Positions 1 to 11,600 of a DNA stretch of 64,000 bases are shown piece after piece. Positions within the stretch are counted from its first letter, which is position 1. Every line of letters starts with the position of its first letter. The stretch is taken from assembly GCA_037074615.1 (NCBI GenBank), contig CM073558.1, positions 921,501 through 985,500 on the forward strand, in the 5' to 3' direction. Made by a program: the position numbers and the translations under genes. The notes under the pieces are model-generated. The model was not told the origin of the DNA. It saw only the letters and a list, made by a program, of their open reading frames with translations, and did not search any database. Source of the DNA: Leucaena leucocephala. Lineage: Eukaryota; Streptophyta; Magnoliopsida; Fabales; Fabaceae.

Positions 1-92
1 TGCAATTTTGGATCCGAACTGAGATTCTTAGAGCGAAAAAGATATGATTTATGGCTTAATTAAGATTCGTTTCGTTGTGCGATGATGAACAG

Positions 93-591
93 GGGATATT
101 ACAGATGTAGCAGCTCGAAAGGATGCTTAGCTCGGAAACAAGTTGAGAGGAACAGATCGGACCCGTCGATGTTCATAGTCACCTATACGGCGGAGCACAA
201 CCACCCTGCTCCTACTCATCGGAACTCTCTCGCCGGCTCCACCCGTCAGAAGCCCTCTACCACAGACAAAGCCCCGATTAAAGCCAGTTCTCCGGCGACC
301 TCTGGTGTGGAAGAGCAAGATACTGTACCTCAAAGCACGGACTTCGAAAGCAAGGTGGAAATGGAGGATTTGATGGAGGAAGAGGAAGACGATGAACTCA
401 GGTTATCAGATTCGGTGTTAACAGATGATTTCTTTGAAGGGTTAGATGAACTTACAGGGCCGTCGCCTCCGTCGGGAGAGGCGGCGCCCGTTACCGGAGA
501 CTGCTTTGTTGAACCCTTCTCGACTGGTTTCGCTCTCCCGGCATGGCCGACCACAAATGCCGCCGCAACCATCGCCGGTGGCAATTGTTGA
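93..591 (+). CDS. WRKY transcription factor, group IIe, last exon (5' part outside window)
   Basis: This is the 3' exon of a WRKY DNA-binding transcription factor, a nuclear protein that binds W-boxes. Bases 1-92 are the end of an intron; the acceptor AG is at 91-92. The exon joins in phase 1 inside the WRKY domain, just before GYYRC, which is the conserved R-type intron position. The WRKYGQK half is therefore upstream of the window. The visible zinc finger is C-x5-C-x23-H-x-H (GYYRCSSSKGC ... AEHNHP), as in group II. The run ERNRSDPSMFIVTYTAEHNH resembles the WRKY22/27/29 subgroup (IIe), which acts in defence and senescence signalling. The C-terminal part is acidic (a Glu/Asp run near 358-395) and contains FFEGLDELTG, a plausible activation region. 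Stop TGA is at 589-591. The exact paralogue cannot be decided from this exon. Confidence 0.93.
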
Positions 592-1683
592 CTCATCGGG
601 AAGCTCTCTGCACAAGTGACATGTAATCTGCATATGTACAAGGATTCAGATTTAACTTGTACATGTACAATTCATTATGTACAGACCAAATCTGATTCAT
701 TGCATGTATGTATTTCAAAAAAAAAAAGACATTTTTTTAAAAACATGTTTTTAGTTTTAAATTTTCTGTAGAGGTGGAACAATTTGGAGGAATCTTCACT
801 AACAAAGGAAGAAAAATTGTTTAATTTGTCTTCCATAACTTGTAGTACAGTGAGAACAGAGAAGGTAGATTAGGGATTTTATGTGTTGGTTAATCTCAGT
901 AGAATTAGTTAAGGAATTGTTAGGGATTGACATTATTATATATAATTCAAGTTTGTTATTAATCTCTTTCTGGGATGATGCTCCTTTGTATTTTGATTCA
1001 TCTGATTGATTGATTGTTGTGTTTTAAAAATGGTTATTGCTTCTGGTAAATTTGCTTTTACTTTTAATTAATTAAATTTAATTTAATTAGGGTTGACTTT
1101 TTCTTGGCAATTGTAAATAGTAGTATTGCTGACTTTCCTATAGGGTTGAGATTCTTTGTCTGATTGCTAGCTAAACTAAATTTAAAAAATAAAAAGTTAT
1201 TAAGTTAAATAATATTTTATTTCACCAACATTAAATGAAATATATTTATTTGAAATTAGTTTACCTATTTTAAAAGCTTGTTTTAGATTTAGTTTTACAA
1301 GGCTGTGATTTTTTTTCAAATTTCAATTTAACTTAAGTCCAAAAATAATTTAACTTGCACCATACGAGTATATTTTATTTATTTTATATCGAATTTGTTT
1401 TAAGATAAGCAACACTTATACTCTGGAAAAAAAAAACACAAACGCGCAGCACTTTTTTAAAAAATTAATATCTCATCTTTAAAGAATTAACATAGAATTT
1501 TAATCAAACATTCAAAATTAAATCAATATATTATTTATCTTATTACGAATTTGTTTAGAGATGACAAACTAAGCTCGACAAATGCAAATATTATTTTTCT
1601 TGGCCACAAAAATGACTTATTATGTTCGACACGAGTCAGCTAATAGTTTTCTAGGCCCAGTAAGAGACAACTAAAAATATAGC

Positions 1684-2187
1684 GCCAAAGATATTTAGAC
1701 TAAATTTTAGTTTAAATAAATTTTAAAATAAATAATTATATTTATTTAAAATAATTTTTAAATAAAATTAAAATTTTATATAAATTAGAAAATAATTTTT
1801 AAAATAATAAAAGAACTTATAAATAATTTAATTATTATTTAATTATTATTTTTTTAATATTTTTTTCTATTTCTTTTTCATCATATCTCCTATCTACTCT
1901 ATATTATATCTTTTCCACTTACTCTCCTATATCTTTTTCACTATTTTTTTATCATATTTTTAATAAAATAATATTATTTTTAGTAATTTGTTAATAACAA
2001 AAGTATTTTTAATAATAATTATCTAAATACTCATTTATTTAAAATTATTTTTTTATAAGTTATTTTCTAGAAATTATTTTTTTAAAAGCTGTCGGCCTCT
2101 ATAAATTATTCTCCATAAAATATTTTCTAAAAATTGTCAAAAAAATTTTTTTATAAACTCTTTTTTAAAAATTTATCCAAATATGCC
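1684..2187 (-). mobile_element. MITE-like foldback element, copy A
   Basis: The ends form imperfect terminal inverted repeats: GCCAAAGATATTTAGAC at the left, and ATTTATCCAAATATGCC at the right, whose complement begins GGCATATTTGGAT. There is no coding capacity. The centre (about 1865-1945) is pyrimidine-rich on the plus strand. Read in reverse complement, the element aligns with copy B at 25894-26408: similar length (504 against 515 bp), similar GGCATRTTTGGAT start, and a shared internal stretch resembling ATTAAAAATATGATA. The superfamily is uncertain; the ends resemble Tourist/PIF-Harbinger MITEs. No clear target duplication was seen. Confidence 0.55.
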
Positions 2188-4238
2188 TATATACATGTAA
2201 GTTCTATTTAATAATAATATTTGAGGATTCATAAAATAAAATATATACATAAAATAAACAAATAAAATTCAATCATATGGCATTCATTCATAAATTAATG
2301 AAGGATAAAATTTCGCATATATCGAATCAATGAGAAGAATATTTCCTCTAAAGATTTTTTTTAAAAAATAAATAATTGATAATAAAATTAAAAAATATCA
2401 TGAATATTTATAACAAAAAACACAGTAAAATATATAAATACATGAAGTCTTATTTTTCTTACATCATAATTTGTAGGCCAATTAGATTTTGAGAGCATGT
2501 TTTCAAATTTAAAGATGGCATCAATATTTGAAAATCTTTACCAACTTAATTAATTTATTCTGGCTAATTATAATATAATATACTTAAATTGTATATATAA
2601 TTTTAATTATTTATTAATATAAATCAAATTATTTTTCCCAAAATATATTTTTTTAAAAATAAAGTTCCACGTAGAGTTACCTAATTGTTCGATACTTTAT
2701 TCTATGAGTTCTGTGTGTGGCTACCAATAGACAAATGCTCAGACGTGAAATTAAGAGATCAATAATAGAGAGGGAATTAGAACCTAATTCCCAAGCACAT
2801 CCATTTTACCAAGGGCGCGTGAATCCTTTCCCCAAATATACCATGCGATAGAATACAAATTTCATTTTAATTAAATTTAAAAGGATTAATAAAATATTTC
2901 ATCTATCAATTTTTTTATTTTGATTTTAATTCATCAAATTTTAAATTATATATTTTTATCCTTTAAATTTATTTCTATCTAAAATATTGCTCATCATAAT
3001 TTATCAAAGATTTAGACTATTTTATTCTTTAAGAGACTCAAACTCATAAATTAAAAATTGATTAATAAAAACTAAAATTTATACAAATTTAAGGTACATA
3101 TTGTATTAACCCAATTTTAAATTAATAAAAAATTTAAATTTTGATTAATAATAGAGCTCTCATCCTAATTGGGAGTAATTAATCACTTTATCTCATATAA
3201 ATTAACTATGAACATTTCATAAAATGCCTTAAAAATCAAAGAATAAATTATAACTTCATTTTTTCAATTTACATCAAGTTTAAATTTAATCTATTAAATT
3301 TATAAAATATATTTTAATTTAAAGACTAATATGTCAGAATTTAGTTACAGAGTAAACGTTCGAATTTAAAGACTAAAAATATAATTTATAAATTAAAAAA
3401 TTAAATTGACACCTGATAATTTTAAAGATTGAATGTATACTTTAATCAACATTATATTTATATTGTCAATATTGAAAATAGAAATTAAAAAATAAAATAG
3501 GGTGTCTTGAGAAATAAGAAACGGGCCGAAGAGGCAAAGCAGTTCACGGAAGCCCAATAGGGGTGTATTGAGGCGAGAGGGCCACGTCAGCGTGAGGATA
3601 ATATGCGAGGCACCCCAATTCATTTTGTCCGGTTTGCTTGGCACCAAATAATCAATTATTTAAGTGATCTCATTTCCAGTGGATTGGGTCACTTCCCCCG
3701 AACTTATCTTCCACCAACAAATATTCACACATAATTATGCACTATATTATCTGGAAGGAACCAATAGAATTTAATTTAAATGATAAACAATTTAATATTA
3801 TTTAAATAAAATTTTAAATTTGAGTTTTAATATATATAAAAAATTTCTATTGAAAGACTCACCTACTATAATTAGATACGCGATTACGCGATGTGGATTA
3901 AATCTGGATATAGTTAGGGCAAAATTTTAATAAACTCAATAGATAACTAAAAAATAATTATTTAGGAGGACCATGAATTTTAATAATAATAATAAAACAT
4001 AAGAGTTTGATTTATTTGTTTTGATTAGGCCATCTAAGCTACTATGTTACAATAAATTTCGTACAAACGAAATTAAGGAATTGGATTATTCTTTTTCTTT
4101 AAAATTAATTAAATTTAGGAGATAAAAATGCGAATCTAATGCTCTACAATCTAAGTAATATTTTGCGATTTTTTTAAATATATGTTGCAATAATTATATT
4201 TGACAAATTGAGAAACGCCAGTATATTCTTCGTAAAGC

Positions 4239-4263
<25 letters not shown>
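4239..4263. repeat. (AT)n microsatellite
   Basis: Uninterrupted TA dinucleotide run of about 25 bp in AT-rich intergenic DNA. Similar runs occur near 34972-34986, 37228-37240, 37287-37306, 52637-52666 and 56572-56598. Confidence 0.9.
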
Positions 4264-4269
<6 letters not shown>

Positions 4270-4858
4270 TTAAAAGCACAGTTACATTTTCAAACGCAGT
4301 TACGTTTAAAGTCTTTTTTTTATACTATACATATTAATTATAAGAGTTAGATAATTTTTTAAATAGATTTAAAAAGTCAAATAAATTAGTTAATTATAAT
4401 TAATATAAGATCTAATAGATTAATTTGGGTAAATTAAAAAAATATATAATATAGATTTATTTTAAAAAGTTAAATTTAATCATAATTAACTATTTTTTTG
4501 ATCTTATATATAAGACCTAATAAGAAGTTGATGTTAATTTTAAATATAAAATATATTTTAAAAATTTATTAACCATTTTATAAATTATCTCTATTAATAT
4601 TTTCTCAATAATAATCAAGACAATAGGAGAGTAAGTTAAAAAAATAATTCGAGTAATTTAAAAAAAATATTATAATAACTAATTTAATTATTTTTTTTAA
4701 TATAATCAAATTAATTAAATAAATTTTATATTTAAAATTAGATAAATATTTTTTTTTATTTTTTTATTTTTTTTAAAAAATTAAATAGCTCTCTAAAATA
4801 TGAGAAAGTACTAGTTATGGTTTAAAATAATCGTCAACAACAGAAACGCAACATTTCA

Positions 4859-4879
4859 TACCTTTTTTTTTTGTACAAA
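4859..4879 (-). mobile_element. Tail-only SINE insertion (21 bp) with 10-bp target duplication
   Basis: A 21-bp insert, an oligo-T run followed by GTACAAA, lies between two copies of CAACATTTCA (4849-4858 and 4880-4889). The insert is the reverse complement of the 3' end of the SINE family found at 36196 and 63510, which also ends in GTACA/GTACC followed by A's. It looks like an extreme 5' truncation during retroposition that left only the A-rich tail, in minus orientation. Confidence 0.6.
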
Positions 4880-5429
4880 CAACATTTCAGACCCGAGTAC
4901 ACTACAATGTGTGTGTGTGTAAAACAGTTGGCCCAATAAAACAAAGCAGGGATTTATAGGACCAGAAAAAGACAAGAAACCTCAATCGACCATCAGGATT
5001 TATACGTTTGTGACACCATTTTTTTTTTTCTGTTCTTCCTTCATGCTCCACCCAATTTGCCTGGTTCAGACAAATATTCTATTGTGAATAAGATAAAAAG
5101 GACTGTGGATTAAGGTTTATATTCTAATAGACTTGTAAATTTGCAATCTTACATGTTTCAAGCTGTTCCATAAACCCCGATTTGGTCACAAAAACTGGTG
5201 GGATTATCAATTCGATAACCTAAACAACTGTTTGTGCAACACTTCTGTATCTGAAACTAATCAAATATGGATGCATTTCAGAGTCACTGAATCGATACCA
5301 TGGAATCTTTTAACCACCAATGAAATATCCTATAATGTGGAAACAAGTATCATATTTTCAGCTCCTAAAGTGATACGGAAAATCTCCTTAAGATATGGGA
5401 GCTACTACTATCTTCTAATTTTCTTTGAA

Positions 5430-8348
5430 CTATGCTACTGACTGTAGTGTTGATGGATTTTCTTCCTCTGATTTGGATGATTCTTTTAACTTCTGAGCCG
5501 CTTCACACGCTGCCGACGACGCCTTATCCAAACCTAACCTTTGCAATTCATTTAGAAAAGCATTAACATCTGTGTCACTTATCTTGTATGGGCTGTGGGC
5601 AGGACCTGGAAATGAGCCATTTGTCACTTCTTCCTTGTACTCCAGTAGGGCTTTAGTGATGACCTCTCCAACTTGACCATACTGCTTGCAGAATTTTGGA
5701 GTGACCTGCAGTCCTCAGAGTTCATAATATGAAGGGTAGATACTAACAAGCTGAAGTTACAAGCAGGATGGAATGTGCAACCTTCCAATTACATGGGAGC
5801 TTTCATGCTATTAGGCGACAAGGCCATTGACTGTTTTCTAATTTCTGCCATTTTGTTCACTGTGTTTAAACACTGGTTAGATCTATAATTGGGTTTTATG
5901 CAACTGTTTACTTAAAGAGATTGAATATAAACTTTCCAAAAACATTAGTTGCAAATAGACAAATCTCTTTCTAGTCATATAGTGAAGGAAAGAACAAAAC
6001 AAGGGCTAAAAGTTGCCAGAAATACCTTTGCATGATGGGGATGTCGCATCATACCAAGCAAATCATGATAAACAAGCACCTGCATGAACATTAAAATGAA
6101 ATTAGAAAGTTTGTGTAACTAAATAATCAAGTTCTGGAAACGGAGACTCTCGGATAATTCTGGTTCCACTGGAAACAGATAAGCCAAGCAAGCGTGTTAG
6201 AAGTCAGTCTCACTAAAAGTGTGCCTAACATACTAAAATTACATGTGCATGTTTGGTTTGGTTTACTAATCTTTTGAACACCGTTCTACCAAGTAATTTG
6301 TCTTCTAGAAAAGAGGTAAATCATGATAAAAAGCTTAGGCATGGTTTTGTAAGAAGTAAAAGAATTCATACTGCACCTATGTCATTGAAATTGGCCCTTC
6401 AATATTTCTAGGTTGTTATTCAGAAATTGGAAACAAGTAAAGATCTCCACCAGGTAAAACATGAGAAAGGGATGGCTAGATTATTCTCCTACTGTCCTAC
6501 ATGGGTACAGAAAATGCTACTGCTGAAATCAGAAGGTGCAAAGGATTGGACAGAAGATAATACAAGTGGCTAAATTGTATGCAGAAGGTAATTTCAGTGG
6601 CTAAAATATAAGGCATAAAATTGTCTATTTATACAGTTTGCTTCATCATCTCTCGTTCATTGATGGCATAATTAGAGATTTAGCAATGGCTATTTGCAGA
6701 TCTTAAGGCCAACGTTAACTTAATATATCCAGATCAGCAGTGAACATTTTATGGGAGAGCATCATATTATTATGACAGGGAAAGCCACTAGATGAAGAAT
6801 AAGTACCTTAAAATAAAGTAACAGTCAAGTGACTTTCAACTGAAAAGAAACAGTGGTATGAATCTAGACCATTCAACTCTGAGAAAGGAAACATCAAGCA
6901 TAGAATATTAGGCACGAAGACCATAAAGCCAGCTAACCTGTCCACAGCAAAATGGACCAGCCCCAATTCCAATTGTGGGTATTTGAAGGGCTGCGGTTGC
7001 TGCAGCAGCCACGGGTGGGGGCACACACTCTAGAACAACAGAGAAGCATCCAGCTTCTTGCAAAGCCAAAGCAGTCTCTACAACCTACACAGAAGTTCCC
7101 TTCAGGACCTTAGAGAAATTGTGCAAGTCTCAAATATATGGATGTGAGAGAAATCGACCTTGACAGCGCTAGATACGCTCCTTCCCTGAGGCTTAAAACC
7201 CCCTAAAACACTAATGGCTTGTGGAGTCAGTCCCACATGTCCCATGACAGCAATTCCAGCTTCAACAATAGATTTTGCTGCTGTAATTCTTGAAGGTGCC
7301 CCTGCTTCCAATTTTATTGCATCCATTCCCCCTTCCTTTAATATGCGAACTGCTGTATCAACGGCCTGTTTATAATCAAAATCAAAATGAGCAGTAACAT
7401 ATAAAAACAACGCGTACTTTAACAGAGTTCGGATAGTGAACTGTGAAACTGAAGTGACAACCTATATCCTTTATTCCTAATTTCTCTGTTACGTAGGACC
7501 ACCCAAAAAAGGAATCTCTATTGGACTGAGTTGTAATTGCATAAGAAATAAAGCAAAATCTTCAATGTCAATCTATAAAAGCATATTTAAAGAGTTTTTA
7601 TTCTGAGAGAAGATAATTAATTGGCCTTTTTACTTTCAAAGAGATATACCGAACATCCTCCTTGTTACCCGAGCAAAATCTCAGGTTAAAAGGACAACTA
7701 CTTTTTCGAAACTTAAAAGCAAGGTTAACCAAACTCTTACATATAATTTTGTCATGACAAAAATGACTATGATAAGCACATTTGCATATTTTTGGTTCTG
7801 GAAGAAGCGTGAACTTTTAGATGACGAAACAAAGTTTCCTCATCAACAAAACAAGTGGGATTTCAAGATCATGAGACAAACCTCACAACTTTGAGCTAAA
7901 CTAAACCAATTAACCAGAGCAAACGCACCTGACCAGTGCTGGATTCATAGGTCCCAAACGGCAAGTCCCCTACCAGAAGTGGCCGCTTAGCGCCACGAGC
8001 GACGGCACGACAATGAACGAGCATTTCGTCGAGAGTGATCGGCAGAGTGGTGTCGTGTCCATGAACCACCATGGATGCCGAATCTCCGACGAGACAGACA
8101 TCGACACCGGCCATGTCTAAGTGCACCGCCGACGGGTAATCATATGCAGTGACCATGGTGATTGGTTCGCCCCTTCTATGCTTCTGCCTCAGGTGGGTCA
8201 CCGTCACTCTATTGACCGAGCTCTGGGAAGTGGGTCCCGAATACACAGTGTTTTCAGGGACATGGCTCAGGAAACGAAGGTTGCGGAGGAGTGATGAACA
8301 AGATGAAGAAGAAGAAGAAGATCTGAGAAGAGAGCTGAAGAAAGCCAT
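5430..8348 (-). CDS. PANB: 3-methyl-2-oxobutanoate (ketopantoate) hydroxymethyltransferase
   Basis: Catalyses transfer of a hydroxymethyl group from 5,10-methylenetetrahydrofolate to 3-methyl-2-oxobutanoate, giving ketopantoate, the first committed step of pantothenate/CoA synthesis; the plant enzyme is mitochondrial. Five exons on the minus strand: 8348-7929, 7365-7159, 7084-6938, 6079-6026 and 5705-5430. Together they total 1104 nt (367 aa plus stop), and all introns are phase 0. Residues 1 to about 45 are rich in Ser/Arg/Leu, fitting a mitochondrial presequence. PanB landmarks are present: TAYDYPSA (D70), GDSASM (D89), GDLPFGTY (D128), IKLEAG (E160), GHVGLTPQ and LECVPPP (E228, equivalent to the catalytic Glu of bacterial PanB). 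Metal and catalytic residues all look intact. The start Met follows a 5' leader that diverges from the pseudogene at 8669. Confidence 0.96.
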
Positions 8349-8668
8349 TTCGGTGGAAATGGGGTCAACAGATGGAAGGGGAACTGGTGAGGGGTGGCAT
8401 GAAGCATATGCCTGGCACCTTCCACAGAAATATTTAATATGTTTTATTAATAGGTGATGTTGACTTTAATTTTAAATATATATCTTAATTTTTAAATTAA
8501 TTTTATTAATATTCTTTTAATAAAAATTAAATAAAAAATAAAAAAATAAATTTAAAAAATATATTATAATAATTAATTAAATTAGTCTAATTAAATAATT
8601 TTTTTTTGTTACAATTAAATAAAAATTTAATATCAAACGGTTTGCCGCGATCGCACCCGCGGTCCAAA
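8349..8668. promoter_or_regulatory. Shared divergent promoter region
   Basis: Only 320 bp separate the start of the ketopantoate hydroxymethyltransferase gene (minus) from the start codon of the aminopeptidase-like pseudogene (plus), so both must take their promoters from this stretch. It is AT-rich in the middle (8459-8636), with GC-richer flanks that are likely 5' leaders. No unambiguous TATA box could be assigned. Confidence 0.5.
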
Positions 8669-11600
8669 ATGTCTGTATTCCAAGCGCCTGCTTCATGGCT
8701 TTGCTCACTACTTTATCGTTCTCTTGCTTTACCATCTACTACGCAGTCGCTAATTCAAAATATTACCTTTCCTAAGCATTCCTTCTTACATTCTCGCCGG
8801 AGCTCACTCTATATCGTCTCTGTGATGAGCGGAGAAAATTCCACATCCTCAGATTCTAAATCGGAGCAGGTCTCCAGCAACCGGTACTCCGTTCCGGAGC
8901 TTCGGCTTCGTGATCATCGTTTCGCTGTGCCTCTGGACTGCACCCTCGATATTCATTCCTCTCCCAAGATATCCGTCTTTGCTCGTGAAGTCGTCGCAGG
9001 TATGGCTTAAGACAAAATTGTTTTCACTTTTGATTTAAAAAACTGTTTTCACTTGGTGCAAACAAAATAGTCGACTTTAGCTGCATTTGTTTTCAGTTAA
9101 TTGATCTTGTGGATGTTCTATTATAGAGATTATAGGATTGAACGCAAATTTTCAAGTAACTCTTTTTTGGCTGCCTTGTGCATTTGTTCTGCTGTGGACT
9201 TTATGGGGAAAAAATCTTGCTGGGGGTGAGTAACTGCAAAACGAAGTTATCTCAGAAACATTACTTTTAAGTTGTGAATCCAGATTCCAATCCCAAATAT
9301 TCTATTGGATAGAAAATCAACCTAATTGAGGGTCCGGGAGCCGACTTTATTAGAATGATGTAACTAACACTCTTGGTTTGTGTAAAATGGCTAACAACCT
9401 CTTAGAATATGGACCAGAGGGAGTAGCAATAGTCCATGATAGTTAGGCGGACTTCTCAATGAAAAACCTTTGTTATAAATAGTCGAGCATATGTGAGTAA
9501 CTTTTAAGATTATTATAACACTTTATCGGTTTTTCGACCTCTTTATTAGAATAGTCAACAGTCAATGACAGCTGAATCTAGTTGAATTAGTTGAGAATAT
9601 AGTTCACTGATAGGCGGACTTCTCGATGAAAACTTTTTGTCCTCTTCCCTTAATTGCTCTGTCTCTCTGTAACCAATGTGGTATTAAACCTCTGGAGTTT
9701 GCAAACCAAGGAAGGATCACTAGCTTCACACCCACGAGGCTGCTGCATATGAAATGCCATTTAAAAAAGCGTTGTTAGCATCAATTTGAGAAATTTTCCA
9801 TTAATGTATTAAGCAATGGTGAGAACAGTACGAATGGTGGCTGGTTTGACTACAACGGAGAATGTCTCATTATAATCAAACCAAGGGTTTGTGAAACCCT
9901 TTAGGAACCAATCTTGCTTTGTATTTGTCCAGAGAACCATCTTGGTTTTCTTTCTTGCGCCAAACCCACTTACAGCCAATAATGGGACGTTGGGAGGTGG
10001 AGAGACAAGGGTCCAGGTTTTATTGTCTAAAAGGGCATTATGTTCAGCTTGCATAGCAGCAAGCCAGTTAGGATCATGAAGTGCAGCCTTGACAGTGGTG
10101 GGAATTGAAGAAGTAAAAAGTTTAGGCTTGAAAATACCAGATTTGGATGGTGATTGCGTAAGATGACATGATGTTGCAGGCTGAACTAAGGAATTAGTAG
10201 AAATAAGTGACTGAAACTCTATAATTGTAAGAAATGAAAGCGCATCGTGAAAAAGATTATTTGAGTCCCTCAGGACAGGGTAGGAAGTCCACACAATTTG
10301 TTCTGAAAAATACTCTCCATTTCAATGTAACTTTCCTAAGTGGAACCTGATCAGTTGGCCAATCACACATAGCATCGCATGATTGAATTACCTATTGTTT
10401 GTTGGATGAAAATCGTGAACATACCCAAGGAACTCCAAAATACTTTAGCGCTGAGCAGATACTAGTGTGCCAGTCATATGAAAATATTATCACATTTTTA
10501 AAATGTTCAAAATATAATCAAGAGCACAAGATGATAAGGATGGCGTTATACTCTTTTCATGCTTTTGATTTGGTGAACGAAATCAAATACTAAATCATCC
10601 AATATTGATGGTCCAAGCATGGGTCAGTTAAATCTCTAGCAATTTTGCAAAATCACTTCATAGCTGTTATTGTCTATTTTATATGTAGTGCCTGAAGTGC
10701 AAGCTATAACCACAGGAGCTAACTGAAAGTTGTAATGCTACCCATCTGACATTTTGCTGGGAGCTGTTCTTTTGAGCTAAAGCTATAGTGTGCTATTAAT
10801 AACTATGATTGTATATATCATCAAAATGCCGCTAAGAATGCTTCATCATTATGGCAATGGCTACTAGCGCAAAATTGATTTCTCTTGTTCAGACCCGTGA
10901 ATGAGCATGATTTGTTCCTTAGTGTATATATTCTTTGTTTTAATTAGTTGGTAAGCACCAATCCCTTATTTGATCATCCTTTATACATAAACTTGTCTGT
11001 GATAAATTTAGTACAATACCCAATGGATGAATGCTCATGCTCAGTTTTGCACGTTTAATTTTTCATTTTACCTTCTTATTTCTCTTCAAAAATTCATTTG
11101 TGTTGTCACAGTTGGCAAAGAAGAGCAGACATTGCCATACCTACTATATTTGCAAGGTGGACCAGGGTTTGCGTATCCGCGACCAACTGAATCCAGTGGA
11201 TGGATTCATAAAGCTTGTAAAGGCTTTCGTGTCCTCTTAAAGGATCAGGCATTATTTGCTAGACTTTTGCATCATCCTTTTCTCGGTTGTATGAAGATTT
11301 CGTCTATCACTCATTCAATTTCCTATGCATGTTTTTGCAGCGAGGAACAGGCTTATCTAACCCCTTGACAGTGTCATCAATGTCACAATTCAAGTCTGCG
11401 GATGAATTAGCTTGAGTAATTGAAACATTTTAGAGCTGATAATATAGTAAATGATGCAGAGTTTATTTGAGTGCGCCTTGTTCCAGATGCAGGGCCTTGG
11501 ACAATCTTAGGGCAGGTATTTGCATCACTGTTTCCATTGGTGTTTATGTGAATGAGTGATTAGGTCTAACTAGTATGCCTTGGAATGTTGCTGCTTTTTA

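Larger units (their letters stand above)
642..5429. other. AT-rich intergenic region
   Basis: No gene could be supported between the WRKY stop and the end of the ketopantoate hydroxymethyltransferase gene. The DNA is strongly AT-rich. It holds a roughly 500 bp MITE (1684-2187), an (AT)n run (about 4239-4263), a short (GT)n run near 4908-4920 and a 21-bp retroposed tail (4859-4879). A GC-richer patch at about 3520-3640 has no recognisable coding potential. Motifs such as TTATATTTAAAATTA recur here and in other AT-rich gaps (near 4718, 26950 and 52550), suggesting a dispersed old repeat family. Confidence 0.6.

Noticed and set aside
3393..3647. An 84-codon minus-strand frame covering a GC-richer patch.
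   Set aside because: No recognisable protein, no plausible exon partners; the patch could not be linked to any element.
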